A DNA stretch of 64,000 bases from Tepidimonas aquatica (lineage in GTDB: Bacteria; Pseudomonadota; Gammaproteobacteria; Burkholderiales; Burkholderiaceae_C). Position 1 is the stretch's first letter. Each line of letters begins with the position of its first letter. The stretch covers positions 1 through 64,000 of the forward strand of contig NZ_VJNA01000008.1 in NCBI RefSeq assembly GCF_007556585.1, given 5' to 3'. A model generated the notes under the pieces. The model was not told the origin of the DNA. It ran no database searches and saw nothing but the letters and a program-made list of their open reading frames with translations. Below, piece by piece: positions 1 through 8,415 of the stretch. The position numbers and the translations under genes were made by a program.

Positions 1-166
1 TCGTGGCCGGCTGACCACCCACCGCGTTGAGCGCCTCAGCCAGGCTCTTGCTCGCAAACGCCTCGCGCGGCAGCGCCAGCGCCTGCTCGCTCGTGATCAC
101 CCCCAGCGACACCAGCGTCGCCACAGCCCCGCCGGCCTTCAGCACGGCGCGTCGATTCTGTTTCAT
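1..166 (-). CDS. soxY: SoxY, sulfur carrier subunit (5' part only)
   Basis: Partial gene; the remainder lies beyond the left edge. The visible 55 residues start MKQNRRAVLKAGG, a twin-arginine-type signal followed by a hydrophobic stretch ending in ALALP, and then the segment EAFASKSLAEALNAVGG typical of the mature N-terminus of SoxY. SoxY with SoxZ carries the covalently bound sulfur intermediate during periplasmic thiosulfate oxidation; the C-terminal GGCGG cysteine that carries sulfur is not visible here. Start chosen at an ATG with AGGAG 7 bases upstream. It follows the small cytochrome c gene on the same strand, in the usual sox context. Confidence 0.85.
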   Translation of the reverse strand, partial: MKQNRRAVLKAGGAVATLVSLGVITSEQALALPREAFASKSLAEALNAVGGQPAT

Positions 167-216
167 CGATAGACTCCTAAAAAACGGTTCATCACGATAC
201 CGTGATGGGCATCTTA

Positions 217-546
217 TTACTTGTCGGGCGCACCAGCCAGCACCCACTCGGCCAGCAGCTTGGCGTCGGCATCCGACAGAGCGGCTTGCGCCGGCATCGG
301 CACCGGGCCCCACTTGCCGGCGCCGCCCTTCTTGATCGAGGCGGCCAGCTCCTCGGGCTTCATGCCTTTGTACTTGGCGGCAATATCCTTGTACGCCGGC
401 CCCACCATCTTCTTGTCGACGGCGTGGCAGCCCATGCAGGCGTTCTTTTGCGCCAGCGCCTTGGCGGCGGCGGCGTCCATCGCATGCACGGGCGCGGTCA
501 ACGCCACCAGACCCGCCACCACGGCCATCGTCATCACTCGCTTCAT
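217..546 (-). CDS. small periplasmic c-type cytochrome of the Sox cluster
   Basis: 109 residues: an N-terminal signal peptide (MKRVMTMAVVAGLVALTAPVHA) and one class I cytochrome c domain with a CMGCH heme site and a probable axial methionine in the PVPMPAQ segment. It is the c551/c552-like cytochrome found in sox clusters and probably accepts electrons from SoxCD or SoxAX. The ATG at 546 is preferred over the ATG at 555 because AGGAG lies 9 bases before it but directly abuts 555. Its domain closely resembles the C-terminal domain of the neighbouring SoxD, which suggests a local domain duplication. Confidence 0.85.
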   Translation of the reverse strand: MKRVMTMAVVAGLVALTAPVHAMDAAAAKALAQKNACMGCHAVDKKMVGPAYKDIAAKYKGMKPEELAASIKKGGAGKWGPVPMPAQAALSDADAKLLAEWVLAGAPDK

Positions 547-599
547 CGTCGTCATCTCCTGTTGGCTAAGGTTGGGCCCGCGGTGCGGGCATGGTTTAG

Positions 600-742
600 C
601 AGGCCGTTGAAAAACTGCTGCGGTAGGCCATCTGCGGCGTTGCGCGGTGCTCGCTCCCTCGCCTATCTGTTTGATAGGCTTCGGTCGCTGTGCTCCGTGC
701 GCCTTGCATCTGGCCATCCTCGCGACGTTTTTCAACGGCCTG
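600..742. repeat. MITE-like palindromic element
   Basis: 143 bp bounded by perfect 16-base inverted repeats (CAGGCCGTTGAAAAAC at 600-615 and its complement at 727-742). The direct repeat TTAG flanks both sides (596-599 and 743-746), consistent with a target-site duplication. The interior is also imperfectly self-complementary around a central stem (GCCTATC near 661, GATAGGC near 673), so the whole unit can fold into one long hairpin. It encodes no protein. It lies between soxD and the downstream cytochrome gene, where it could attenuate or process the transcript. Confidence 0.8.
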
Positions 743-768
743 TTAGAGACCGATCGGCCTGCGCCGGT

Positions 769-1884
769 TCATTTGGCTCCGGCGGCGATCCAGGCCGCGA
801 TCGCCTTGGCGTCGGCATCGCTGACCTGCGGCTGCGGCGGCATCGGGATGGCGCCATAGACGCCCTGACCGCCGCCCTTGATCTTGCCGACCAGGTAGGC
901 TTCCAGGTCGGCCTTGCCCTTGTGCTTGGCCGCCACCTCGTTGAAGCCGGGCCCGACGATTTTGTTGGCCACACCGTGGCAGGCGGTGCAGGCGTTTTTG
1001 GCCAGCAGGCTCTTGGCATCGGCCCCACCGCCAGCCGCGGCACCAGCGGCCGGCGCCGGTGCGGCCATCGACACCTTTTGCGTCAGCGGTTCTTTACGCG
1101 GCGGCTTGGTCGTGTCCCAGCCACGCATCGGCCCGATCAGGCGCTGCTGCTCGAACAGGTTGCCGTGCGCGTCGCGCATGTTTTCCGGCAGCATCGACTT
1201 GATGTCGCCTTCCACCGGGCAGTTGTTCATGCAGCGGGTGTTTTTGACGTCAGGCTTGCCGCTGAACGCGTAGTTGGGCAGCCACAGACCGTGGTCGGTG
1301 GTCATGCCGTTGCGGTTCGGCATGCGCTTTTGCACTTCGGCGATATTTTGGTCGCTCAGCACGAAGTCCTCGGGCACGATGTCGCCCAGGTGCAGGATGT
1401 ACGCCACCACGCCGTACACATCCTCCACCGACAAGGACTTCGGCGCGTTCCACGGCATGGCACGGTTGATGTAGTCCCACAGCGTCGACACGGTGGAGAC
1501 CTTCATCAACGTCGTGCGCTGCGGGAAGTACTTGTCGACGTGAAGGTTGGCCACACGGCCGGTTTCGATGTCTTTCTTGGTGGTGCCGCCGACGATCGGG
1601 GTGAAGACCTCGTTGGACTCACCGAACTCGCCGTGGCACGAGGCGCATTTGGCGATCCAGACCTCTTCGCCGTGCTTGACCGAGCCCGAGCCCTTCGGCA
1701 AGCCCTTGAAGTCCGGGCGCACATCGATGTCCCAGGCCTTGATTTCAGCCGGCGTCGGCGCCCGGCCCATGTTGGCCCAGGGCTTGTCGCCGGCGGGGTT
1801 GGCGTGCGCGGCACCGGCAAAGCCCGCGGTCAGGGCAGCGACCGCGGCCGCCGCGCGAACGGTATGTTGGAAGCGCTTCATCAT
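769..1884 (-). CDS. soxD: SoxD, diheme cytochrome subunit of sulfane dehydrogenase
   Basis: 371 residues. Signal peptide to about residue 28, then an N-terminal cytochrome domain with heme site CASCH (80-84). A linker rich in Ala/Pro/Gly (about 275-292) leads to a second cytochrome c domain with CTACH (299-303). In the Sox system SoxD is the diheme partner of the molybdenum subunit SoxC, and the complex oxidises SoxY-bound sulfane sulfur in the periplasm. The start overlaps the soxC stop (TGATG), indicating translational coupling; a second ATG directly follows at 1881. The C-terminal domain is paralogous to the small cytochrome encoded next. Confidence 0.92.
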   Translation of the reverse strand: MMKRFQHTVRAAAAVAALTAGFAGAAHANPAGDKPWANMGRAPTPAEIKAWDIDVRPDFKGLPKGSGSVKHGEEVWIAKCASCHGEFGESNEVFTPIVGGTTKKDIETGRVANLHVDKYFPQRTTLMKVSTVSTLWDYINRAMPWNAPKSLSVEDVYGVVAYILHLGDIVPEDFVLSDQNIAEVQKRMPNRNGMTTDHGLWLPNYAFSGKPDVKNTRCMNNCPVEGDIKSMLPENMRDAHGNLFEQQRLIGPMRGWDTTKPPRKEPLTQKVSMAAPAPAAGAAAGGGADAKSLLAKNACTACHGVANKIVGPGFNEVAAKHKGKADLEAYLVGKIKGGGQGVYGAIPMPPQPQVSDADAKAIAAWIAAGAK

Positions 1885-3227
1885 CAGTACACCTGCACGT
1901 TGGAGACTTCGCCGTTTTCCGACACCAGCCAGCTTTGGATGGCGTTGTTGTGGTAGATCGAGCGCGTGCCGCGCACCGCGCGCAACTGGTTGATCTTGGG
2001 CTGCACGTAGCCGGTGGAGTCGATCGCGCGGCTTTGCAGAATAGCGGGCTTGCCGTCCCACACCCAGTCGAAGTTGAAGCGGGTGAAGGCCTTGGGCAGG
2101 ATGGGCTTTTCCAGCCGCGCGGGACGCCAGGTGCGGCCACCGTCCACCGACACGTCAACCGCCTTGATGGTGCCGCGGCCCGACCAGGCCAGACCTGAGA
2201 TGTTGTAGTAGCCGCGGTCCAGCAGCGTTTGCCCGCCCGACGGTGTCGTGATGACGCTCTTGCACTCCTGGATGCCGCTGTACTGGCGGTGCAGCCCGTT
2301 GGGCAGCAGGTCGATGTAGTGGATCGTTTCGTCCTTGGTGTTCCAGGGCTTGTCACCCACTTCGATACGGCGCAGGTACTTGACCGAGCTGACCGCCTGC
2401 ACACCCGGCACGATGAGGCGCAGCGGGTAGCCGTTTTCGGGGCGCAGCATCTCGCCGTTTTGCCCCCAGGCCACGATGACGTCGTCCAGCGCCAGCTCGA
2501 TCGGGATCGTGCGCGTCATCGACGAGCCATCGGCCCCTTCGGCCAGCACGTACTTGGCACGCTTGCGGTCGATGCCGCACATGTCCAGCAGCGTCGACAG
2601 CAACACACCGGTCCACTCCGAGCAGCTGCTCATGCCGTGCGTGTACTGCACCGTCGGCACGGCCACGTTGGCCCACTCCATCGCCGTGTTGGCGCCGCAC
2701 TCCAGGAAGTGGATGCGCGACACGCTGGGCAGGCGCATCAGCTCGTCCATCGTGAACACGCGCGGGCGCTTGATGAGACCATCGTCGCCGTGGATCATCA
2801 GGCGGTGCTTCGAGGGGTCGATGTCCCACCAGCCCTGGTGGTGCCGCTCGAAATGCAGGCCGCTGGGGGTGATGATGCCAAACAGCCCCTGCAGCGGCGT
2901 GAAGCTCACCGACGCCTGCGACACCCGCGTCAGACCCGGGCTTTCGCGGCGCTGCAGGTTCGATTCCCACTTGCTGGGCATGCCGTAGCCGCGCGCGGCC
3001 ACCGGTTGACCCAGGCCCGTGGTGTGTTCAGGCAGCTTGAGGATGGCGTCTTCGCCTTCCGGGGCGGCCATGGCTTTGCCCGCCGCGGCGGCGCCCGCCC
3101 CCATGGCCAGCGCCTTGGCCATGAAGCTGCGCCGCGCCTTGCGCGCCTTTTCCAACAGCTCGGGGCTGAGGTGGTTCTCCGGGGCAGGCAACACCCGGCC
3201 GATCACGTCGCGGAGATTGTCAGACAC
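1884..3227 (-). CDS. soxC: SoxC, molybdopterin subunit of sulfane dehydrogenase
   Basis: 447 residues. A Tat signal (RRSFMAK, residues 32-38) is followed by the sulfite-oxidase fold: the Mo-ligand cysteine C177 in HFLECGANTAMEW, then the C-terminal dimerisation domain (VDVSVDGGRTWRPA). It is periplasmic and forms the Sox(CD)2 complex with SoxD. The start chosen is GTG at 3227 because AAGGA sits about 8 bases upstream and the protein then begins SDNLRDVIGR. An upstream extension to 3281 would read through the end of the regulator gene. The start overlaps the regulator's stop by 8 bases. Confidence 0.92.
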   Translation of the reverse strand: MSDNLRDVIGRVLPAPENHLSPELLEKARKARRSFMAKALAMGAGAAAAGKAMAAPEGEDAILKLPEHTTGLGQPVAARGYGMPSKWESNLQRRESPGLTRVSQASVSFTPLQGLFGIITPSGLHFERHHQGWWDIDPSKHRLMIHGDDGLIKRPRVFTMDELMRLPSVSRIHFLECGANTAMEWANVAVPTVQYTHGMSSCSEWTGVLLSTLLDMCGIDRKRAKYVLAEGADGSSMTRTIPIELALDDVIVAWGQNGEMLRPENGYPLRLIVPGVQAVSSVKYLRRIEVGDKPWNTKDETIHYIDLLPNGLHRQYSGIQECKSVITTPSGGQTLLDRGYYNISGLAWSGRGTIKAVDVSVDGGRTWRPARLEKPILPKAFTRFNFDWVWDGKPAILQSRAIDSTGYVQPKINQLRAVRGTRSIYHNNAIQSWLVSENGEVSNVQVY

Positions 3228-3612
3228 TGGCTTGTTCCTTTGTGTCGAGAGGGAAGACCGAGAAAAACCGATCACCGTCACGCGGGGCCTGGCCGTGCTG
3301 CACCATCACCTGGGCGGCAATGACGCGGCACAAATCCAGCGGAGCACGCGGCGCCACGCGATAAAACACCTGTGCGCCCTCGCGCCGACGCACCAGCAGG
3401 CCGGCCTGGTACAGCCGCGCCAGGTGGTGCGACACGTTGGCCTGCGCCAGCCCGGTGGCCTGGATGATGTCGTTGACGCAGCGCTCCTACCCACACAGGG
3501 CGTGCAGGATGCGCAACCGCGCCGGCTCACCCAGCACGCTGAAGACCCGGCCAACCGACTCAAAGATCGGTTGCAGGTCGGCGGCAGCGGCGGTCGGGGC
3601 GGGTGTGCTCAC
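3220..3612 (-). pseudogene. ArsR-family regulator of the Sox genes, interrupted by an in-frame TAG
   Basis: Read through its one stop, this is a standard 130-residue ArsR/SmtB winged-helix repressor. It runs from a GTG at 3612 through FSVLGEPARLRILHALCG, a TAG at 3489-3487, ERCVNDIIQATGLAQANVSHHLARL and YQAGLLVRRREGAQVFYRV. The stop falls where related proteins usually have Gly, Glu or Gln just before ERCV. Both halves stay in the same frame, so this is a point nonsense change rather than a frameshift. The 3' half could restart at the GTG at 3435, but no ribosome site is seen. Position before soxC matches the ArsR-type sox regulators known in other sulfur oxidisers. A base-call error is a real alternative. 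Confidence 0.8.
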
Positions 3613-3621
3613 AAGCGTCAC

Positions 3622-3643
3622 TATATTAGCAATTGCGAATATA
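3622..3643. promoter_or_regulatory. palindromic operator upstream of the arsR-soxCD genes
   Basis: Inverted repeat with core ATATTAGCAATTGCGAATAT plus one further pair on each side; only the pair 3628/3637 is mismatched. AT-rich palindromes of this shape bind ArsR/SmtB-family repressors. It ends about 10 bases before the regulator's GTG, so it could overlap the promoter. Autoregulation is inferred. Confidence 0.6.
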
Positions 3644-3705
3644 CCGATTAGTGTAAACCCTAAGCGGCACAAAATTCTGACAATCGAGCCGATGAACGGT
3701 ATCGA

Positions 3706-4383
3706 TCAGCCCTGCAGCAAGCCGCCCTGCAGGCGCAGCCGACGGTCGCAGCGCTGTGCGAGCTGCTCGTCGTGGGTGACGACGACGAAGGCGGTGCCCT
3801 GCTCGCGCGCCAGACGTAGCATCAGCTCGAACACGGCGGCGGCGGTGTCGCGGTCGAGGTTGCCGGTGGGCTCGTCGGCCAACACGCACAGCGGCTCGCC
3901 CACCAGCGCCCGCGCGATCGCCACGCGCTGTCGCTCGCCACCAGAGAGCTGCGCCGGCCGGTGCCGCAGGCGCTCGCCCAAGCCCACACGCTGCAGCCAC
4001 GCGGCCGCGTGGCGCGCGGCCTCGGCGTAGGGCTGGCGGCGGATCCACAACGGCATGGCCACGTTGTCCAGCGCGGTGAACTCCGGCAGCAGGTGGTGGA
4101 ACTGGTAGACAAACCCCAGGCAGCGGTTGCGCCGGCGCCCCTGCTCGGCGGGGCTAAGGCCCTGCCACGGCTGCCCTTGCAGCAGCACCTGGCCGGCGCT
4201 GGGCGCGTCCAACCCGCCCAGCAGGTGCAGCAGCGTGCTTTTGCCGGAGCCCGACGCGCCGACGATCGCCACCGTCTCGCCCGCGTGCACGCTCAGGTCC
4301 ACGCCGCGCAGCACCGTCACGTCCAACGCCCCTTCGCGGAAGCGCTTGACCAGCCCTTGGGCCTGCAACACCACCTCACTCAT
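3706..4383 (-). CDS. lolD: LolD, ATPase of the lipoprotein-releasing ABC transporter
   Basis: 225 residues with Walker [10 protein letters not shown] (42-50), signature [15 protein letters not shown] and Walker [13 protein letters not shown]. This is the LolD/MacB-type ATPase subfamily, which powers release of outer-membrane lipoproteins from the inner membrane. The ATG at 4383 is preferred because GGAGG lies 9 bases upstream and it overlaps the end of lolC by 8 bases, so the two are co-translated. Confidence 0.93.
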   Translation of the reverse strand: MSEVVLQAQGLVKRFREGALDVTVLRGVDLSVHAGETVAIVGASGSGKSTLLHLLGGLDAPSAGQVLLQGQPWQGLSPAEQGRRRNRCLGFVYQFHHLLPEFTALDNVAMPLWIRRQPYAEAARHAAAWLQRVGLGERLRHRPAQLSGGERQRVAIARALVGEPLCVLADEPTGNLDRDTAAAVFELMLRLAREQGTAFVVVTHDEQLAQRCDRRLRLQGGLLQG

Positions 4384-5644
4384 AACGCAGCGCCTCCGCC
4401 GGATCGACACGGCTGGCTCGCCAGCTCGGGTACACGGTGGCCACGAACGCCAAGCCGAGCGCGATGAGGGCGATCGGCACGATATCGGCCGCCTGCGGGT
4501 CGCTGGGCATGCGGCTGATCAGGTAAATGTCCTGAGGCAGGAAGCGCATGCCCAACAGCCGCTCCAGCGCCGGCACCAGCGTGTCGATGTTGAACGCCAC
4601 GCCCAAGCCCAGCAGCAAGCCGGCCAGCGTGCCCACCACCCCCACCACCGCACCTTGCACGACGAAGATCGCCATCACGCTGCCGGGGCTGGCGCCCAAG
4701 GTGCGCAGGATGGCAATGTCGGCGCGTTTGTCGGTCACCGTCATCACCAGCGTGCTGACCAGGTTGAACGCCGCCACCGCCACGATCAGCGTCAGGATGA
4801 TGAACATCATGCGTTTTTCCAGTTGCACCGCGGCAAACCAGGTGCGGTTGGCACGCGTCCAGTCGCGCACCGCCACGCCGTACTGCCCGTCGGCTTGCAG
4901 CGCCGCTTCCAGCTCCACCGCCACCGCACGCGCCGCATGCAGATCCTGCAGCCGCACGCGCACCCCCGTGGGTCCTTCGACGCGAAACAGGCGCTGCGCG
5001 TCGTCCAGGTGCAGCAGCGCCAGCGTGGCGTCGTACTCGTAGTGGCCGGAGTCGAACAGCCCCACCACGGTCAACTGGCGCAGCCGCGGCAACACACCGG
5101 CCGGCGTCAGCTGCCCACTGGGCACGATCAGCGTCACCGCATCACCGACGCCAACGCCCAGCTGGCGCGCCAGCGCCGCGCCCAGCACGACGCCAAACCC
5201 GGCCGGCTGCAGCTGCCCCAGCGCGTGCGTGGCCAGCTCGGCGCCCAGCGCCGTCACGGCCGGCTCCAGCGCCGGGTCCACGCCGCGCACCAACACGCCT
5301 TTCATATCCTGACCGCGCGCCAGCAGCCCCTGCTCGGCCACAAACGGCGCCACCGCGCGCACCTGCAGGTGGCGCTGCACCACCTCGGCCGTGCGGCGCC
5401 AGTCGGGCAGCGCGCCGCCGTCGGCGGCCAGTACCTCGACGTGCGCCAGCACGCCCAGCATGCGGTCGCGCACCTCCTTCTGAAAGCCGTTCATCACCGA
5501 CAGCACGATGATCAGCGCGGCCACCCCCAGCGCGATGCCCAGCATCGACACCGCGCTGATGAAGGAGATAAACCCGTTGCGCCGGGCGGCGCGGCCAGCG
5601 CGCGTGTAGCGCCAGCCGATGACGAATTCGTAAGGCCAAGGCAT
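4376..5644 (-). CDS. lolC: LolC/LolE-type permease of the lipoprotein-releasing system
   Basis: 422 residues, [16 protein letters not shown] start. One N-terminal membrane helix ([25 protein letters not shown]) is followed by a large periplasmic domain and three C-terminal helices of the FtsX fold ending [15 protein letters not shown]. It works with LolD. Only one permease is encoded, as in bacteria that use a single LolC/E-type (LolF-like) protein. The ATG at 5644 is 60 bases from the divergent rpfE-like gene, so the intergenic region holds both promoters. Confidence 0.9.
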   Translation of the reverse strand: MPWPYEFVIGWRYTRAGRAARRNGFISFISAVSMLGIALGVAALIIVLSVMNGFQKEVRDRMLGVLAHVEVLAADGGALPDWRRTAEVVQRHLQVRAVAPFVAEQGLLARGQDMKGVLVRGVDPALEPAVTALGAELATHALGQLQPAGFGVVLGAALARQLGVGVGDAVTLIVPSGQLTPAGVLPRLRQLTVVGLFDSGHYEYDATLALLHLDDAQRLFRVEGPTGVRVRLQDLHAARAVAVELEAALQADGQYGVAVRDWTRANRTWFAAVQLEKRMMFIILTLIVAVAAFNLVSTLVMTVTDKRADIAILRTLGASPGSVMAIFVVQGAVVGVVGTLAGLLLGLGVAFNIDTLVPALERLLGMRFLPQDIYLISRMPSDPQAADIVPIALIALGLAFVATVYPSWRASRVDPAEALRYE

Positions 5645-5704
5645 GGACGGCGATTGTGCCTGCAACCGCGCCAGGCGTCGTGCGGCATCGTGGACAATTG
5701 CCCC

Positions 5705-6679
5705 ATGCCCACCGTGCGCCACTGGATCATCGCCCACGCCTGCGCCGACGACCCCGGCCTGCTGGCTGAGCTGCCCGCGTTGGCGTTGCCCGCGTTGCAG
5801 CGCTGGTTGACCCTGGCCCCTGTGGTGGCCGAGGCCAGCCACGGCCCCCACACGCTCAACGCCCCGCACGAGCAGGCGCTGGCGCGAGCCTTGGGCTGGC
5901 CGGAACGCGCCGACCCCTACCCCTGGGCCGGTTGGCAGGCCCAGCGCCCCGGCACGCCGTGCGCCTGGCTGGTGCCGTGCCACTGGCAAGCCAGCCTAGA
6001 CCACATGGTGGTGCTGCCGCCAGCGGCGCTGCAGCTCAGCGTCGACGAGGCGCAGGCGCTGCGCCAAGCGTGGGCACCGTACGCCGCCAGCGAAGGCCTT
6101 GACCTGCTGGGCGGTGAGGCGACACGCTGGCTGGCCAGCGGCACGCTGCTGGCGCACTGGCCGGTGCCGAGTCTGGCCCGGGTGGCGCACCGACGGCTCG
6201 ACACCTGGTGGGACGCTCACAGCGACGACCCGGCCGCGCGGCGCTTGCTGCGCGTGCTGGAAGAGGCGCAAATGCTGTGGCACGACCACCCGGTCAACGA
6301 CGCGCGGCGCGCGCGTGGCCTGCCGCCCATCAACGCGCTGTGGGTGGAAGGCGCCGGCGTGTGGGATGGCCTTGGCCCCAGCCCGGTTGAGGCGCCAGCC
6401 CAGGTCTGGCACGACCTGACGCCTGCCGCGCTGGCCGGCGACGCGGCCAGCTGGCGCGACACCTGGCAACGGCTGGACCGCGAACACCTGGGGCCGTGGC
6501 TGCAAGCGGCGCTGGACGACGGCCAGCCGCGTTGGCTGACGCTGTGCGGCGAGCGCGGCTGGCGCTGCTGGCGGCTCGACCCCGGCACGGCCGCACCCCC
6601 GCCGCGGCGGCGCTGGTGGCCATGGCCGCGACGCGCCCCTGAGACTCCGTTCACGCCATCATGGTGGGTCGGTCTATGA
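5705..6679 (+). CDS. RpfE-like conserved protein (COG4255-type), upstream of recJ
   Basis: 324 residues, soluble, rich in Trp, Leu and Ala, with no signal peptide or known catalytic motif that I can see. The segments MLWHDHPVNDARRARGLPPINALWVEGAGVW and WRDTWQRLD are typical of a family often mislabelled as a cofactor-independent phosphoglycerate mutase. In xanthomonads the related gene rpfE also sits next to recJ. Function is unknown. Its TGA overlaps the recJ start (ATGA), so the two genes are translationally coupled. Confidence 0.65.
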   Translation: MPTVRHWIIAHACADDPGLLAELPALALPALQRWLTLAPVVAEASHGPHTLNAPHEQALARALGWPERADPYPWAGWQAQRPGTPCAWLVPCHWQASLDHMVVLPPAALQLSVDEAQALRQAWAPYAASEGLDLLGGEATRWLASGTLLAHWPVPSLARVAHRRLDTWWDAHSDDPAARRLLRVLEEAQMLWHDHPVNDARRARGLPPINALWVEGAGVWDGLGPSPVEAPAQVWHDLTPAALAGDAASWRDTWQRLDREHLGPWLQAALDDGQPRWLTLCGERGWRCWRLDPGTAAPPPRRRWWPWPRRAPETPFTPSWWVGL

Positions 6680-8415
6680 CCATCGTGCCGCGCACCGTGC
6701 CGCCACGGGCCGCCTGGGCGTTGGAACAGGCCGGCGTGGACGCGCTGCTGGCGCGCCTGTACGCCGCGCGCGGCGTATGCGACCCGCAGGAGCTCGACGA
6801 CGGGCTGCACCTGCTGCCGCCGCCGGACCAGTTGCGCGGCGCGGCCGACGCCGCCACCCTGCTGGCCGATGCGCTGCAGCGTGGGCGGCGCATCGCCATC
6901 GTGGCCGACTACGACTGCGACGGCGCCACCGCCTGCGCGGTGGCCGTGCGCGGCCTGCGACTGCTGGGCCAGCGGCTGGGTGGCGCGCAGGTGCTGCACC
7001 TGGTGCCGGACCGGCAGCGTGACGGCTACGGCCTGACGCCCGCGCTGGCCGACCGGGTGCACGCGCTGGGCGCCGAGGTGCTGGTTACCGTGGACAATGG
7101 CATCGCCAGCCTGGACGGTGTGGCGCACGCCCGGGCGCTGGGGCTGCAGGTGCTGATCACCGACCACCACCTGCCGCTGGTGGTCGACGGCCAACCCCGC
7201 TTGCCTGCCGACTGCGTCATCGTCAACCCCAACCAACCGGGCTGCCCATTCCCGGCCAAGGCCCTGGCGGGCGTGGGCGTGATGTTTTACGTGCTGCTGG
7301 CGCTGCGCGCCGAGCTGCGCCGCCGCGGCTGTTTCCAGCCCTCCGACCAGCCCCGGCTGGACCCGCTGCTGCCGTTGGTGGCCCTGGGCACGGTGGCGGA
7401 CGTCGTGCGGCTGGACGCGCACAACCGCCGTCTGGTGGCGCAGGGCCTCAAGCGCATCCGTACCGGCGCCATGCCCGCGGGCCTGGGCGCGCTGCTGGTC
7501 GTGGCCGGGCGCGTGCCCGCACGCGCCACGACGTTTGACCTCGGCTTTGCCGTGGCGCCGCGCTTGAACGCCGCCGGACGGCTGGCCAACATGGCGCTGG
7601 GCATCGAGTGCTTGCTCTGCGACGACCCCGACCACGCCCAGGCCCTGGCGCAGCAGCTCGACGCCATCAACCGCGAGCGGCGCGAACTGGAGGCGGCGAT
7701 GCGCGAACAAGCGTTGCTGCAACTGGCCGAGCGCGAACTGCCCACCGGTGCCGAGCAGGCCCCCGCGGTCACCGTCTTCGACCCCTCGTTTCACGAAGGG
7801 GTGGTGGGCATCGTCGCCGCGCGGCTCAAAGACCGCCTGCACCGGCCGGTGTTCGTCTTCGCCCCGGCCCGGCTGGACGACGGCACGCCATGCCTGCGCG
7901 GCTCGGGCCGCTCGATCGCCGGACTGCACCTGCGCGACGCGCTGGACACCATCGCCAAGCGCCACCCCGGGCTGCTGCTGCGGTTCGGCGGCCACGCGAT
8001 GGCCGCGGGCTGCACGCTGCGCGCCGACGGCTGGCCCCTCTTCGACGCCGCGCTGCGCGACGTGGCCCAACAGTGGCTTGAGCCCGACGCGCTGCAGCGC
8101 CGCTTGCACACCGACGGCGAACTCGGCGCCGAGCGCCACCACCCCGACACCGCCGCACTGCTGGACGCGCAGGTGTGGGGCCAGGGCTTCGCGCCGCCGC
8201 TGTTTCAGGCCGACGCCGAGGTGCTGGGGCAGCGGCTGGTGGGCGAGCGTCACCTGGCGCTGCGCCTGCGCGTGCACGGCCAGCCGATGGAGGCGATCTG
8301 GTTTGGCCACACCGAGGCACTGCCCCACCGCGCGCGCCTGGCGTACCGACTCGACGCCGACGAGTGGCAAGGCCTGCGTCGCACACGCTTGGTCGTCGAG
8401 GGGGTGCAGACGTGA
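6676..8415 (+). CDS. recJ: RecJ single-strand-specific 5'-3' exonuclease
   Basis: 579 residues. It carries the DHH phosphoesterase motifs ADYDCDG (about 77-83) and ITDHHLP (DHH 163-165), the DHHA1 region with FGGHAMAAG, and the C-terminal OB-fold domain (HLALRLRVHGQPMEAIWF). RecJ resects 5' ends in RecF-pathway recombination and mismatch repair, using Mn2+ or Mg2+. The start at 6676 overlaps the preceding stop; an in-frame ATG at 6661 would add only five residues. The next gene overlaps its stop by GTGA. Confidence 0.93.
   Translation: MTIVPRTVPPRAAWALEQAGVDALLARLYAARGVCDPQELDDGLHLLPPPDQLRGAADAATLLADALQRGRRIAIVADYDCDGATACAVAVRGLRLLGQRLGGAQVLHLVPDRQRDGYGLTPALADRVHALGAEVLVTVDNGIASLDGVAHARALGLQVLITDHHLPLVVDGQPRLPADCVIVNPNQPGCPFPAKALAGVGVMFYVLLALRAELRRRGCFQPSDQPRLDPLLPLVALGTVADVVRLDAHNRRLVAQGLKRIRTGAMPAGLGALLVVAGRVPARATTFDLGFAVAPRLNAAGRLANMALGIECLLCDDPDHAQALAQQLDAINRERRELEAAMREQALLQLAERELPTGAEQAPAVTVFDPSFHEGVVGIVAARLKDRLHRPVFVFAPARLDDGTPCLRGSGRSIAGLHLRDALDTIAKRHPGLLLRFGGHAMAAGCTLRADGWPLFDAALRDVAQQWLEPDALQRRLHTDGELGAERHHPDTAALLDAQVWGQGFAPPLFQADAEVLGQRLVGERHLALRLRVHGQPMEAIWFGHTEALPHRARLAYRLDADEWQGLRRTRLVVEGVQT

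Noticed and set aside
202-1956. Long plus-strand open frame opposite soxD and the cytochrome gene
   Set aside because: High-GC antisense artefact: His/Arg/Gly-rich composition with no domain, while the minus strand encodes clear heme proteins.
5705-6679. Calling the gene before recJ a phosphoglycerate mutase
   Set aside because: None of the metal-binding or catalytic residues of cofactor-independent phosphoglycerate mutase are visible; the name appears to be a propagated annotation.
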